DNA of 64,000 bases from Bradyrhizobium sp. SZCCT0148 (GCF_018129985.1 NZ_JAFCKT010000004.1:424984-488983), one strand, 5' to 3'; positions 35,429-44,627 are shown, numbered from the stretch's first letter. Program-made: numbers and translations. Notes: a model not told the origin generated them from the sequence alone.

Positions 35429-36223
35429 TTACCGCCCCTCGAATTTCGGCTCGCGCTTTTCCATAAACGCCTTCATGCCCTCGGCCATGTCCTGGGTCTT
35501 GAACAGCGGCAGGAGCTGGAGATAGACGTGGTGGACGTGGTCGTGGAAGTTCTCGTTCAGGCCCATGCGCATCATGCGCTTGGAGGCCTGCACGGCCAGC
35601 GGCGCGTTGGCGGCGATTTCGCGGGCGATGGCGGTGGCGCGGCTCATCAGCTCGGCATCCGGCACGACCTCGTTGGCGAGGCCCCAGTCCAGGCATTCGC
35701 GCGCGCTGAGCGTGCGGCCGGTGAAGATCAGCTCGGAGGCCTTGGCCCAGCCGAGCATGCGCGGCAGCAGCCAGGTGCCGCCGGATTCCGGCACCACCCC
35801 GCGCTTGACGAAGGCGGCAGCGAGCTTGGCCGATTCCGCCATGATGCGGATGTCGCAGCCGAGCGCGGTGTCCATGCCGTATCCCGCCGCGCCCCCGTTG
35901 ACGGCGCAGATCGTCGGCTTGTCCATCGCCTGCAACACCGTCGGCGGCGTATTGCGGAGATTGATCGTGGTCGGCGAGGACGCCGCGCTGAGGCCGTTGC
36001 CGTCGCGCTCCTTGCGCAGGTCGAGGCCGGCGCAGAACGCCCGCCCCTTGCCGGTGAGGATCACGACGCGGACGTTCCTGTCCTCGTTGGCTTCAGTCAG
36101 GATCCGCGCCAGATCGTTCAGCATCGGGCCGGAGATCGTGTTCATGCGCTCCGGCGCGTTCAGCGTGATGGTCGCGATGTGGTCGGCGACTGTGTACAGG
36201 ACTTCGTTGGCGGCGTCGGTCAT
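35429..36223 (-). CDS. Enoyl-CoA hydratase/isomerase (crotonase family)
   Basis: The 264-residue crotonase has the oxyanion-hole segments GRAFCAGLDLR (about residue 66) and NGGAAGYGMDTALGCDI (about 115), followed by FVKRGVVPESGGTWLLPR, where Glu marks a hydratase or isomerase active site. It would hydrate or isomerise enoyl-CoA intermediates in the cytoplasm. The start is the ATG at 36223 with AAGGGG upstream; a longer frame runs into a family B repeat (GKAKRAPS translation), which is not coding. It follows the acyl-CoA synthetase gene on the same strand by 136 bases. Confidence 0.9.
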   Translation of the reverse strand: MTDAANEVLYTVADHIATITLNAPERMNTISGPMLNDLARILTEANEDRNVRVVILTGKGRAFCAGLDLRKERDGNGLSAASSPTTINLRNTPPTVLQAMDKPTICAVNGGAAGYGMDTALGCDIRIMAESAKLAAAFVKRGVVPESGGTWLLPRMLGWAKASELIFTGRTLSARECLDWGLANEVVPDAELMSRATAIAREIAANAPLAVQASKRMMRMGLNENFHDHVHHVYLQLLPLFKTQDMAEGMKAFMEKREPKFEGR

Positions 36224-36251
36224 GACAAATATCCCCTTGTGCCCTGGTCTC

Positions 36252-36342
36252 GTAGGGTGGGCAAAGGCGCGTTTGCGCCGTGCCCACGATCTTGCAACGC
36301 ATTCTGATCGAGAGGGGGCACGCTTCGCTTTGCCCACCCTAC
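36252..36342. repeat. Palindromic repeat, family B (GTAGGGTGGGCAAAG type)
   Basis: GTAGGGTGGGCAAAG at one end pairs with CTTTGCCCACCCTAC at the other; inside, GGCGCGTTTGCGCC forms a second hairpin. Related copies: 41710-41797 and 47353-47440. Between two minus-strand acyl-CoA genes. Confidence 0.9.
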
Positions 36343-36359
36343 GGGTCTTCGTCGAATTG

Positions 36360-37904
36360 TCAGATCTTCCGCCCCGCCTGCTCCCAATAGGGATCGCGCA
36401 GGCGGCGCTTGAATATCTTGCCGGAATCTTCACGCGGCAGGCCCGAGCGGATCTCGATGTGCTTGGGCACCTTGTAGTCGGCCAGATGCGTCTTCAGCGC
36501 AGCGCGGACACCTGCGGTGTCGAGCCTGACGCCGGCTTGCGGCTCCACCACGGCCATCAGCGCTTCGCCGAACTCGGCGTCGGGGATGCCGAACACCGCG
36601 CAATCGTGCACGCCGGGCACGGCGTGGAGCACCGACTCGATTTCGGCGGGGTAGATGTTGACGCCGCCCGAGATCACCATGTCGCGCTTGCGGTCGCAGA
36701 TGAAGACATAGCCGTCCTCGTCGATGTAGCCGACATCGCCCGAGGTGATGAAACCGTCGCGGTCGATCTCGGCGCGCTTGTCAGGCTTGTTGTGGTAGGT
36801 GAAGTCGGCCATCCCTGCCATGCGGGAATAGATCTCGCCGATCTCGCCGGCCGGCAGAACGCGGCCGTCGTCGCCGATGAAACGCAGCTCGGCGCCGGGC
36901 GAGATCTTGCCGACGGTGCCGGGCTTCTTCAGCGCGTCCTCTGACGTCGCGAATGTGACGGCGCTGGATTCGGTCGAGCCGTAGAATTCGTAGATCACCG
37001 GCCCCCACCATTCGATCATGGCGCGCTTGACGTCGGCCGGACACGGCGCGGCGGCGTGGATGACGTGGCGCAGCGAGGAGACGTCGTACCTCTTGCGCAC
37101 CGCCTCCGGCAGCTTCATCAGGCGGATGAACATGGTCGGCACCATGAAGATGGTGTCGATCTTGTATCTCTCGATCAGTTCCAGGAATTCCTCGGCTTCG
37201 AAGCGCGGCATCAGCACCAGCGCGCCGCCGAGCTTGCCGGCGCGAATACCGAACGAGTTCGGCGCGGAGTGGTAGAGGGGACCCGGCAGGATCGCGCGGG
37301 CGCCGGGCTTGAGGCCGTAGATCATCGCACGCATGCGCTCGCCGGCCGCCTGCTGCTCCGGCGTCGGCGCGTTGCGACGCACGCCCTTGGGATGGCCCGT
37401 GGTGCCAGAGGTGTAGATCATGTTCATGGGCTGCGGCACGACCGGGCCGTCATAGGGCTGGTGTTGCGCGAGCCAGGATTCGAAATCGATGGCGAAGTCC
37501 GGCGTCGTCAGATGACCGGAATCGATCTTGTAATTCGAGAGGATCTCCGGCGGCGTCGGCACGCTGAGCACGGTGACGTCTGCCGGAATCGCGTCACGCA
37601 GGGCGTGCAGCATGTCGGCATGTCCGATCAGCACCGACGTGCCGGTGTCTTGCAGAATGTAATTGATCTCTTCCGGCTTGAAGTGCCAGTTGATCGGCAC
37701 GCCATAGGCTCCGAGCCGCATCGCGGCATAGGCGGCCTCCAGGAAGGCGATGTCGTTGCGCATCAGCATGCAGACGCAATCGCCCTGGCGGGCGCCGATC
37801 CTGGCGAGGCCGGACGCGATGCGGTCGGCGCGGGATGCGACCTCTGCGTGGGAACGGCGGCGTTCGCCGGAGACGATGCCGAGGAAGCTGGACGTTTCGC
37901 TCAT
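36360..37904 (-). CDS. Acyl-CoA synthetase, AMP-forming
   Basis: The 514-residue ligase has the adenylate-forming motifs: P-loop MIYTSGTTGHPKGV, YEFYGSTESSA, a SGDVGYIDEDGYVFICDR hinge, GGVNIYPAEIE, and the C-terminal catalytic Lys in REDSGKIFKRRLRD. It activates a carboxylic acid with ATP and CoA through an acyl-AMP. The substrate is not evident; the second such gene at 40121 shares the motifs but differs widely in sequence. It lies upstream of an enoyl-CoA hydratase on the same strand. Confidence 0.92.
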   Translation of the reverse strand: MSETSSFLGIVSGERRRSHAEVASRADRIASGLARIGARQGDCVCMLMRNDIAFLEAAYAAMRLGAYGVPINWHFKPEEINYILQDTGTSVLIGHADMLHALRDAIPADVTVLSVPTPPEILSNYKIDSGHLTTPDFAIDFESWLAQHQPYDGPVVPQPMNMIYTSGTTGHPKGVRRNAPTPEQQAAGERMRAMIYGLKPGARAILPGPLYHSAPNSFGIRAGKLGGALVLMPRFEAEEFLELIERYKIDTIFMVPTMFIRLMKLPEAVRKRYDVSSLRHVIHAAAPCPADVKRAMIEWWGPVIYEFYGSTESSAVTFATSEDALKKPGTVGKISPGAELRFIGDDGRVLPAGEIGEIYSRMAGMADFTYHNKPDKRAEIDRDGFITSGDVGYIDEDGYVFICDRKRDMVISGGVNIYPAEIESVLHAVPGVHDCAVFGIPDAEFGEALMAVVEPQAGVRLDTAGVRAALKTHLADYKVPKHIEIRSGLPREDSGKIFKRRLRDPYWEQAGRKI

Positions 37905-37955
37905 TTTGTTTTCCGATCTTTCGTCGGGTTGAGAAGTTTGGCTTCGATCTCAATC

Positions 37956-38054
37956 GTCATTCCGGGATGCGCCGAAGGCGCAGGCCCGGAATCCATAACA
38001 ACGAGCCGGGGGTATGGATTCCGGGTTCGATGCTCCGCATCGCCCCGGAATGAC
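37956..38054. repeat. Palindromic repeat, family A
   Basis: The left arm GTCATTCCGGGATGCGCCGA is identical over more than 40 bases to the copy at 27519-27617; the right arm ends CCCCGGAATGAC. It lies between a crotonase gene and an acyl-CoA synthetase gene, both minus strand. Confidence 0.9.
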
Positions 38055-38063
38055 GGGAGTTAC

Positions 38064-38873
38064 TTAATCCGCGAATTTCGGCGCGCGCTTCTCCAGGTTG
38101 GCGCGCACCGCCTCGGTCTGGTTCGCGCTGCCGATCAGCTTTTGCTGCTCGACGGACTCCGCGAGCAACGCCGGACCGGGATCGACGGAGAGATTGTTGA
38201 GCAGACGCTTGGCCGCGCGGATCGCATCGGGGCTCTTGCCGGCGATCTCGCGCGCGACCTCCAGCGCCGTCGCACGCGGGTCGTCGCAAATGCGCGTGGC
38301 GAGGCCGTAAGTCATCGCCTCCTGCGCGGAGAAGATGCGGCCGGTGTAGGTGAGATCGCGCAGGATGTCGTCGCGTACCAGCGAGGCCAGGATCGGCGTG
38401 CCCGCCATGTCGGGCACGAGGCCCCATTTGATCTCCATGATCGACATCCGCGCGTCGGGCGCGAGGAAGCGCATGTCGGCACCGAGGGACAGCTGGAAAC
38501 CGCCGCCGAAGGCGACGCCATGCACGGCCGCAATCACCGGAACCGGAAGCTGGCGCCAGCCCCACACCGCCTGTTGCGGGAAGTTCGCCTGTCCATGCGT
38601 CCGCTTGGTGAGATCGCGCGTTTCGCCACCCGGAATTCCGTTGCCGCCCTTTTCCTTCATGGCGGCAAAACGTCCCATGTCGAGCCCGGCGCAGAAGGCA
38701 CGGCCATCGCCGGAGAGCACGACCGCGCGCACGCTCTTGTCCTTCGCAAGCCGGTCGGTCGCGGCGACAAGGGCCTCGAACATCGCCTGATCCAGCGCAT
38801 TCATCTTGTCGGCGCGCACCAGGCGCACGTCGGCCACGCCTTCCGAGATCGAGATCGAGACGCGCTCTTCCAT
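38064..38873 (-). CDS. Crotonase-family enoyl-CoA hydratase
   Basis: The 269-residue protein has GRAFCAGLDMGRF (about residue 60), AVHGVAFGGGFQLSLGADMR (about 118) and IKWGLVPDMAGTPIL. The second Glu of classical crotonases is Asp in this last segment (GLVPDMAG), so the reaction could be isomerisation or hydration by a variant mechanism. It is divergent from the 2,4-dienoyl-CoA reductase-like gene with a 106-base gap, a common pairing in degradation of unsaturated fatty acids. Confidence 0.88.
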   Translation of the reverse strand: MEERVSISISEGVADVRLVRADKMNALDQAMFEALVAATDRLAKDKSVRAVVLSGDGRAFCAGLDMGRFAAMKEKGGNGIPGGETRDLTKRTHGQANFPQQAVWGWRQLPVPVIAAVHGVAFGGGFQLSLGADMRFLAPDARMSIMEIKWGLVPDMAGTPILASLVRDDILRDLTYTGRIFSAQEAMTYGLATRICDDPRATALEVAREIAGKSPDAIRAAKRLLNNLSVDPGPALLAESVEQQKLIGSANQTEAVRANLEKRAPKFAD

Positions 38874-38979
38874 GGACGAATTCTCCCCTGTTCGTGACCG
38901 GTTGCGGCTTTACAGGACGCCGCCAGCCGGATTTAGTCAATCGACCAATTAACTGACAATCCGTACGGGAGAAACGGCC

Positions 38980-39852
38980 ATGTTCAAGGAAAATCTTCTG
39001 GCGGGGCGGCGCATTCTCGTGACCGGCGGCGGCACCGGTCTCGGCAAGTCGATGGCGGCGCGCTTCCTCCAGCTCGGCGCCGAAGTGCATATCTGCGGCC
39101 GGCGCAAGATCGTGTGCGACGAGACCGCGACCGAGCTGATGGCCGAGTACGGCGGCCGCGTCACCAGCCACGGCGTCGACATCCGCAACGCGCTCGCGGT
39201 CGAGGAGATGGTCGAGACCATCTTCCGCGACGGCGGGCTCACCGACCTCATCAACAACGCCGCCGGCAATTTCATCTCGCGCACCGAGGAGCTGTCGCCG
39301 CGCGGCTTCGATGCGGTCGCCAACATCGTCATGCACGGCACGTTCTACGTGACGCAGGCCGTCGGCAAGCGCTGGATCGCGGACAAGCAGCCCGGCAATG
39401 TCGTCTCGATCACCGTGACCTGGGTGCGCAACGGCTCGCCTTACGTGGTGCCGTCGGCGATGAGCAAATCGGCCATCCACGCCATGACGATGTCGCTCGC
39501 GACCGAATGGGGCCGCTACGGCATCCGCCTCAACACCATCGCGCCCGGCGAGATCCCGACCGAGGGCATGAGCAAGCGCATCAAGCCGGGCGACGAGGCC
39601 GGCGCGCGCACCAAGGCGATGAACCCGATGGGCCGCGTCGGCTCCATGGAGGAATTGCAGAACCTCGCGGTGTTCCTGATCTCCGGCGGCTGCGACTGGA
39701 TCAACGGCGAGACCATCGCCATGGACGGTGCCCAGGCGCTCGCCATGGGCGGCAATTTCTACCAGCTCCGCGACTGGAGCGACGACGACTGGAAGACCGC
39801 GCGCGAGAGCATCATGGCGCAGAACGAGAAGGACCGCGCCAAGCGGGGGTAG
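38980..39852 (+). CDS. SDR oxidoreductase, 2,4-dienoyl-CoA reductase type
   Basis: The 290-residue SDR has the nucleotide motif TGGGTGLGKSMA and NNAAGNFIS. The usual Tyr of the YxxxK pair is absent: the segment reads VPSAMSKSAIHAM, with Lys kept and Ser in place of Tyr. This substitution is characteristic of the 2,4-dienoyl-CoA reductases, which reduce dienoyl-CoA to 3-enoyl-CoA with NADPH. GGGAGAAAC precedes the ATG. The divergent crotonase and the neighbouring acyl-CoA ligases fit a role in unsaturated acyl-CoA breakdown. Confidence 0.85.
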   Translation: MFKENLLAGRRILVTGGGTGLGKSMAARFLQLGAEVHICGRRKIVCDETATELMAEYGGRVTSHGVDIRNALAVEEMVETIFRDGGLTDLINNAAGNFISRTEELSPRGFDAVANIVMHGTFYVTQAVGKRWIADKQPGNVVSITVTWVRNGSPYVVPSAMSKSAIHAMTMSLATEWGRYGIRLNTIAPGEIPTEGMSKRIKPGDEAGARTKAMNPMGRVGSMEELQNLAVFLISGGCDWINGETIAMDGAQALAMGGNFYQLRDWSDDDWKTARESIMAQNEKDRAKRG

Positions 39853-39861
39853 TCGCGGCCT

Positions 39862-40022
39862 CGTGCCCCGGATGCAGTGCGGCGCGCCCCCGGCGATGCG
39901 AAGCATCGTCCGGAGCGGCGTGGTGCGCTGCTGAGCCCGGGCCCATCTATCCTTCTGCACACTGCAGCATGGGTCCGGCTCCGCGCAGCAGCGCAAGAGC
40001 TGCAGCGCGTCCGGGACACGAG
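39862..40022. repeat. Dispersed intergenic repeat, family E
   Basis: Blocks GTGCCCCGGATGCAGTGCGG, GCGCTGCTGAGCCCGGGCCC, ATGGGTCCGGCTC and GCGTCCGGGACAC appear in the same order as at 14000-14130 and 54946-55088. Inner palindrome GATGCGAAGCATC. Between two plus-strand genes. Confidence 0.8.
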
Positions 40023-40120
40023 ACTGCGCTTGTCCGGGACGACAGCGTAACCCTCATCTTGTCTTCACCCGCGATTGACTCCACACTCGCCGCATAAAAA
40101 CAAACCGCCACGGGAGAAAC

Positions 40121-41698
40121 ATGTCCACACAGCCATTGGCAACTCTTGCCGACATGGTGCGCGAGCGCGCCAGGAGCCGCGGCGATGCCATCGCCTACGA
40201 ATTCGAGAGACGCCTCACCAGCTTTGCCGAATTCGACATCAAGACCAACAAGGTCGCGAACGCCCTGATTGCGATGGGCGTCAGACACGGCGACCGCATC
40301 GCCTATCTCGGCAAGAACAGCGACCTCTATTTCGAATTGCTGATGGGCGCGATGAAGGCCGGCGTGGTGATGGCGCCGGTGAACTGGCGGCTCGCGGGGC
40401 CCGAGGTCGCCTTCATCGTAGGCGACTGCAAGGCGCCGGTGCTCTTCGTCGGGCCGGAATTCATTACGCAAGTCCGCCAGATCAAGGATGAATTGCCGAG
40501 CGTGCGCACTGTCATCACCACCGAGGGCGGTGCACCGGAATGGCAGGATTTTACGGCGTGGCGCGACGCGCAGAGCGGAGACGACCCGAGGGTGCCGATC
40601 GACACCCGGGATATCGCGATCCAGCTCTATACGTCGGGCACCACCGGCAAGCCGAAGGGCGCGATGTTGAGCCACGCGAACTTCCTCAACCTCGTGCAGA
40701 CGGGCAATGCCGAGGACAAGCCGGAATGGAACCGGTGGTCGACCGACGACGTGTCGCTGGTGGCGATGCCGATCTTCCATATCGGCGGCTCCGGCTGGGG
40801 CGTGATGGGGCTCTACCACGGCGCCCGCGGCGTGATCGCGCGCGAGTTCGACCCGACCAAGGTGCTGGATTTCTTCGAGCAGTCCGGCATCACGAAACTG
40901 TTCATGGTGCCCGCGGCGATGCAGTTCGTGGTGCGGCAGCCGCGCGCCAGGACGGTCGACTTCTCACGATTGAAATACATGCTGTATGGCGCTTCGCCGA
41001 TACCGGCGGCGTTGCTGAAGGAGTGCATCGAGGTCTTCAAATGCGGCTTCGTGCAGATGTACGGCATGACCGAGACGACAGGCACGATCGTCGCGCTGCC
41101 GCCGGAGGATCACGTCGAGGGGCTGGAGCGGATGCGCTCGGCCGGCAAGGCGCTGCCCGGCATCGAGCTGGCCATCCTGGATGTGGACGGCAAGCCGCTG
41201 CCGCCGCGCGAGGTCGGCGAGATCGCGACGCGCTCGGGCTCGAACATGGCGGGCTATTGGAACCTGCCGGAGGCGACCGCCGCGACCTTGCGCAGCGACG
41301 GCTGGCTGCGTACCGGCGATGCCGGCTACATGGACGAGGACGGCTATCTCTACATCCACGATCGCATCAAGGACATGATCATCTCCGGCGGCGAGAACAT
41401 CTACCCCGCCGAGGTCGAGAGCGCGCTGTGCGATCATCCCGACATTGCCGAGGCCGCCGTGATCGGCGTGCCCGATGACAAATGGGGCGAGGCCGTGAAG
41501 GCGGTCGTGGTGATGAAGCCGGGCAAGCAGGCCACGGAGACCGACATCATCAACTTCACCCGCACGCGCATCGCCGGCTACAAGACGCCGAAGAGCGTGG
41601 AGTTTCTGCCGGCCTTGCCGCGGAATCCGTCAGGCAAGATTCTGCGGCGGCAGCTGCGGGAACCGCATTGGGCGGGGAAGGATCGACGGGTGAACTGA
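40121..41698 (+). CDS. Fatty-acid/long-chain acyl-CoA ligase (FadD-like)
   Basis: The 525-residue adenylate-forming enzyme has LYTSGTTGKPKGAM, MYGMTETTGTI, LRTGDAGYMDEDGYLYIHDR, SGGENIYPAEVE and the C-terminal NPSGKILRRQLRE with the catalytic Lys. It charges an acid with CoA via acyl-AMP. GGGAGAAAC stands just before the ATG. Proximity to a dienoyl-CoA reductase, acyl-CoA dehydrogenases and crotonases suggests it feeds a local beta-oxidation-like pathway. The chain or ring nature of the substrate is not evident. Confidence 0.92.
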   Translation: MSTQPLATLADMVRERARSRGDAIAYEFERRLTSFAEFDIKTNKVANALIAMGVRHGDRIAYLGKNSDLYFELLMGAMKAGVVMAPVNWRLAGPEVAFIVGDCKAPVLFVGPEFITQVRQIKDELPSVRTVITTEGGAPEWQDFTAWRDAQSGDDPRVPIDTRDIAIQLYTSGTTGKPKGAMLSHANFLNLVQTGNAEDKPEWNRWSTDDVSLVAMPIFHIGGSGWGVMGLYHGARGVIAREFDPTKVLDFFEQSGITKLFMVPAAMQFVVRQPRARTVDFSRLKYMLYGASPIPAALLKECIEVFKCGFVQMYGMTETTGTIVALPPEDHVEGLERMRSAGKALPGIELAILDVDGKPLPPREVGEIATRSGSNMAGYWNLPEATAATLRSDGWLRTGDAGYMDEDGYLYIHDRIKDMIISGGENIYPAEVESALCDHPDIAEAAVIGVPDDKWGEAVKAVVVMKPGKQATETDIINFTRTRIAGYKTPKSVEFLPALPRNPSGKILRRQLREPHWAGKDRRVN

Positions 41699-41709
41699 GA
41701 CGGGGTGCC

Positions 41710-41797
41710 GTAGGGTGGGCAAAGGCGCAAAGCGCCGTGCCCACCTTCTTCACGTCTGCGGGACGTGGTGGGCACGCCTGCGCTTTGCCCACCCTAC
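41710..41797. repeat. Palindromic repeat, family B, at a convergent gene end
   Basis: GTAGGGTGGGCAAAGGCGCA and TGCGCTTTGCCCACCCTAC pair over about 19 bases. It lies between the acyl-CoA ligase and acyl-CoA dehydrogenase stops, 12 bases past the first stop. Confidence 0.9.
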
Positions 41798-41814
41798 GAC
41801 AGCGGTGCAAGCCG

Positions 41815-43089
41815 TTAATGCTTTCCCGGTCCCATGTACCCGAACAGGAATCCCGCCACCTTGCGCATCTGGATCTCCTCGCTGCCTTCTGTGATGCGAT
41901 AGCGGCGATGGTGACGATAGATGTGCTCGAACGGCTTGTGGCGTGAATAGCCCATGCCGCCATGGACCTGCATGGCGCGGTCGGCTGATTCGCAGCAGAG
42001 GCGGTTTGCCCAGTAGTTGCACATCGAGACGCGGTCGGAGAGCGTGCGCTCGACCTGCTCCTCGGTGAGCTGGTCCATCTCCCAGGCGGTCTTGCGGATC
42101 AGAAGCCGCAGCATCTCGGCTTGCGTGGCGAGCTCGACCAGCGGGAACTGGATCGCCTGGTTTTCGGCGAGCGCCCGCCCGAACGGCTTGCGCTCGCGCG
42201 CATATTTCACGCTTTCGTTGATGCAGTAGACGGCCGCGCCCAGCGAGCTAGCGGCCTGGCGAATACGGTTCTGGTGCACGAAGCACTGCGCCAGCGACAG
42301 GCCGCGGCCGACCTCGCCGAACAGCGCATCCTCCGGCACGAACACATCGGTGAAGCTGACGCGTGGGTGGTCGGTCGGCATGTTGAAGGTCCACATGTAC
42401 TCCTCGACCTTCACGCCGGGACTCTTGGCCGGCACCAGAAAGCAGGTGATGCCGCGGGCATCGCCGTCATTGCCCGACGTGCGCGCGAACAGCGCGCAAT
42501 GCGTGGCGACGTGCATGCCGGTGGTCCACATCTTCTCGCCGTTGATGATCCAGCCCTTGACGTTGTCGCGGGTGGCCGGCACGGCGCGCGTCTCCATGTG
42601 GGTGGCATCGGAGCCGTGATTTGGCTCGGTCAAGCCAAAGGTGATGCGGTACTTGCCCTTGATCGAGCCGTCGATCATCGCCTTCTGGTCGTCGCGGCCG
42701 TAACGGTCGAGCATGGTGACGACGGGAAAGTTGCCGACGATCGAGTGCTCGTTCTGGAGGTCGTTGTGCAGGCCGAGACCTTTTGCTGCAAAATGCTCGC
42801 GGATCACGGCCATCCAGAGGTTGGAGCCGTCCTTGCCGCCATACTGCTTCGGCACGGGAAAGCGAAGATGGCCGGCGGCATCCGCGAGGTCCTTGGCCTT
42901 GCGCAGCAGCTGCTCCCATTCGTGCCGCGGCAGACCGCCGTTCTCGAAATCGGTGCGCGCCCATTCGCGGCGATGATCGAAGAAGCGGATGTTGTCGTCG
43001 ACCTGTTCCAGCGGCTTGATCTCGCGTTCGATGAAACGATCGAGCTCTCCGAGATAGGCGACGAGATCGGCAGGCAGTGAGAAATCCAC
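41815..43089 (-). CDS. Acyl-CoA dehydrogenase
   Basis: The 424-residue flavoenzyme has ITFGLTEPNHGSDATHMETR (FAD/substrate site), VKGWIINGEKMWTTG, and the C-terminal RAMQVHGGMGYSRHKPFEHIYR and YRITEGSEEIQMRKVAG with the catalytic-base Glu region. It is somewhat longer at the N-terminus than short-chain dehydrogenases. It introduces a double bond into acyl-CoA and passes electrons to ETF. It is divergent from a crotonase gene at 43303, with a 213-base promoter gap between them. Confidence 0.93.
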   Translation of the reverse strand: MDFSLPADLVAYLGELDRFIEREIKPLEQVDDNIRFFDHRREWARTDFENGGLPRHEWEQLLRKAKDLADAAGHLRFPVPKQYGGKDGSNLWMAVIREHFAAKGLGLHNDLQNEHSIVGNFPVVTMLDRYGRDDQKAMIDGSIKGKYRITFGLTEPNHGSDATHMETRAVPATRDNVKGWIINGEKMWTTGMHVATHCALFARTSGNDGDARGITCFLVPAKSPGVKVEEYMWTFNMPTDHPRVSFTDVFVPEDALFGEVGRGLSLAQCFVHQNRIRQAASSLGAAVYCINESVKYARERKPFGRALAENQAIQFPLVELATQAEMLRLLIRKTAWEMDQLTEEQVERTLSDRVSMCNYWANRLCCESADRAMQVHGGMGYSRHKPFEHIYRHHRRYRITEGSEEIQMRKVAGFLFGYMGPGKH

Positions 43090-43302
43090 AGGTTCTCTCC
43101 CGGATTGATTTTGTCGGTTTGCGTTAAGGCGCTAGGCGCGTTTCCGCTTCGAGCGATTAAGCTGAGAAGAGCACGCGCAAGTCAAGCGAAGCGAGACGTG
43201 TGGCATGCGCAAGGCGCGCCCGCGCAATTGAATGGTGCTCCAGCGCCGACGCGCGGTAGTATGCCGTCAATATTCCTTCACGAGAAAATGCGGGAGCGTG
43301 CG

Positions 43303-44082
43303 ATGGAGCTGAAGTTTTCAAAGGTGGAACGCAAGGGGCCGATTACGATCGTGACGCTGTCGCGGCCCGAGGTCTACAACGCGCTGCACACCGATGCGCA
43401 TTTCGAGCTGCAGAAAGTGTTCGACGACTTCTCCGCGGATGCCGAGCAATGGGTCGCGATCGTCACCGGTGCCGGCGACAAGGCTTTCTGCGCCGGCAAC
43501 GATCTGAAGTGGCAGGCGGCGGGTGGAAAGCGCGGCTGGGACAAGGGCGGCTTTGCCGGCCTCACCGCGCGCTTCGACTGCGACAAGCCGATCATCGCCG
43601 CAGTGAACGGCGTCGCCATGGGCGGCGGTTTCGAGATCGCGCTGGCCTGCGACCTCATCATCGCCTCGGAGAATGCGACCTTCGCCCTGCCCGAGCCGCG
43701 CGTCGGCCTCGCCGCGCTCGCCGGCGGCCTGCACCGGCTGCCGCGGCAGATCGGGTTGAAGCGCGCCATGGGCATGATCCTCACGGCGCGCCATGTCGGC
43801 GCCAAGGAGGGTCTCGAGCTCGGCTTCGTCAACGAGGTGGTGCCGCAGGGCGAGGCGCTTGCGGGCGCGCTGCGCTGGGCCGAGATGATCACCAAGAACT
43901 CGCCGATGTCGATCCGGGCCTCGATACAGGCCATCCGGAAGGGGCTCGGCGTCTCGCTGGAGCAGGCGATCGCCGAGCAGCGGGACTATCCGGCGGTGCA
44001 GGCGATGGTGGCGTCGCAGGATTACATCGAGGGACCGAAGGCGTTCTCGGAGAAGCGGCCGCCGAAATGGTTGGGGAAGTAG
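43303..44082 (+). CDS. Enoyl-CoA hydratase (crotonase family)
   Basis: The 259-residue crotonase has DKAFCAGNDLKW (about residue 61), NGVAMGGGFEIALACDL (about 104), and LPEPRVGLAALAGGLHRLPR, where the first catalytic Glu is present but the second position is Ala. It ends FSEKRPPKWLGK, a family-typical tail. The ATG at 43303 has GGGAG 6 bases upstream; earlier in-frame ATGs give a poor leader. It is divergent from the acyl-CoA dehydrogenase gene and probably acts on the same intermediates. Confidence 0.9.
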   Translation: MELKFSKVERKGPITIVTLSRPEVYNALHTDAHFELQKVFDDFSADAEQWVAIVTGAGDKAFCAGNDLKWQAAGGKRGWDKGGFAGLTARFDCDKPIIAAVNGVAMGGGFEIALACDLIIASENATFALPEPRVGLAALAGGLHRLPRQIGLKRAMGMILTARHVGAKEGLELGFVNEVVPQGEALAGALRWAEMITKNSPMSIRASIQAIRKGLGVSLEQAIAEQRDYPAVQAMVASQDYIEGPKAFSEKRPPKWLGK

Positions 44083-44125
44083 GTCGCGTCATTGTCGGGG
44101 CGCGCCCATCTCAACAGCACCACTG

Positions 44126-44224
44126 TCTTGCCCCGCGCAGGCGGGGCATCCAGTACGCCGCGGCCTCTCGATCTGACCGTTGCCGTCGCGGTGTACTGGA
44201 TCGCCCGCCTTCGCGGGCAATGAC
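44126..44224. repeat. Palindromic repeat, family C (CATCCAGTACGCCG type)
   Basis: GCCCCGCGCAGGCGGGGCATCCAGTACgccg is followed by the inverse GTACTGGATCGCCCGCCTTCGCGGGCAATGAC. A second copy is at 47879-47979. It lies between the convergent crotonase and lvaB-like genes. Confidence 0.88.
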
Positions 44225-44246
44225 GCCCAGTTTGGAGCACTCGTCC

Positions 44247-44624
44247 CTACCCGCCTCGCCCCAGCTCCCGCTTGTACGACGCGTAGTTCGGCTGGTCGAC
44301 CGCGAGCTTGTCCATCGTGGTGGCCCAGAGATGCTCGGCGAGGCCCTGTGTTGAAAGGTCCACCTCGCCTTTCGCGATGCGTTCAGCGAGCACGCGATTG
44401 AGCTCAGTGACCGTGCCGTCGATGCCGAGCAGCGCGCGCAGACGCGCCACTTCGGCAGCATCGCTCGCCTCCTCCCGCGTCAGCTGTCGCGTCACGAGGT
44501 CGAGGATGTTGATGGCGACGCGCAGCTTGAAGGCCTGGTGGCCGGAGATCAGCGGCGTGATGTCGTTGCGGAGGAAATCAGCGACCGATTTGGTCAGCTC
44601 GATCGGGGTCGGCTCGTCCTGCAT
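44247..44624 (-). CDS. Small kinase-partner protein, LvaB-like (DUF6285 type)
   Basis: The 125-residue protein is largely helical and has no recognised catalytic motif. It lies 3 bases after the APH-family kinase gene. In size and position it matches LvaB, the small protein required by the Pseudomonas putida 4-hydroxyacyl-CoA kinase LvaA, and resembles the DUF6285 family often found beside such kinases. I therefore propose it is the kinase's partner subunit. The identification rests on context and overall character, not on a decisive motif. Confidence 0.68.
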   Translation of the reverse strand: MQDEPTPIELTKSVADFLRNDITPLISGHQAFKLRVAINILDLVTRQLTREEASDAAEVARLRALLGIDGTVTELNRVLAERIAKGEVDLSTQGLAEHLWATTMDKLAVDQPNYASYKRELGRGG

Positions 44625-44627
44625 GTG

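Noticed and set aside
38940..38970. TetR-type operator between the divergent crotonase and dienoyl-CoA reductase genes
   Set aside because: GTCAATCGACCAATTAACTGAC is only weakly symmetrical (about 6 of 10 positions per half) and no regulator gene is adjacent.
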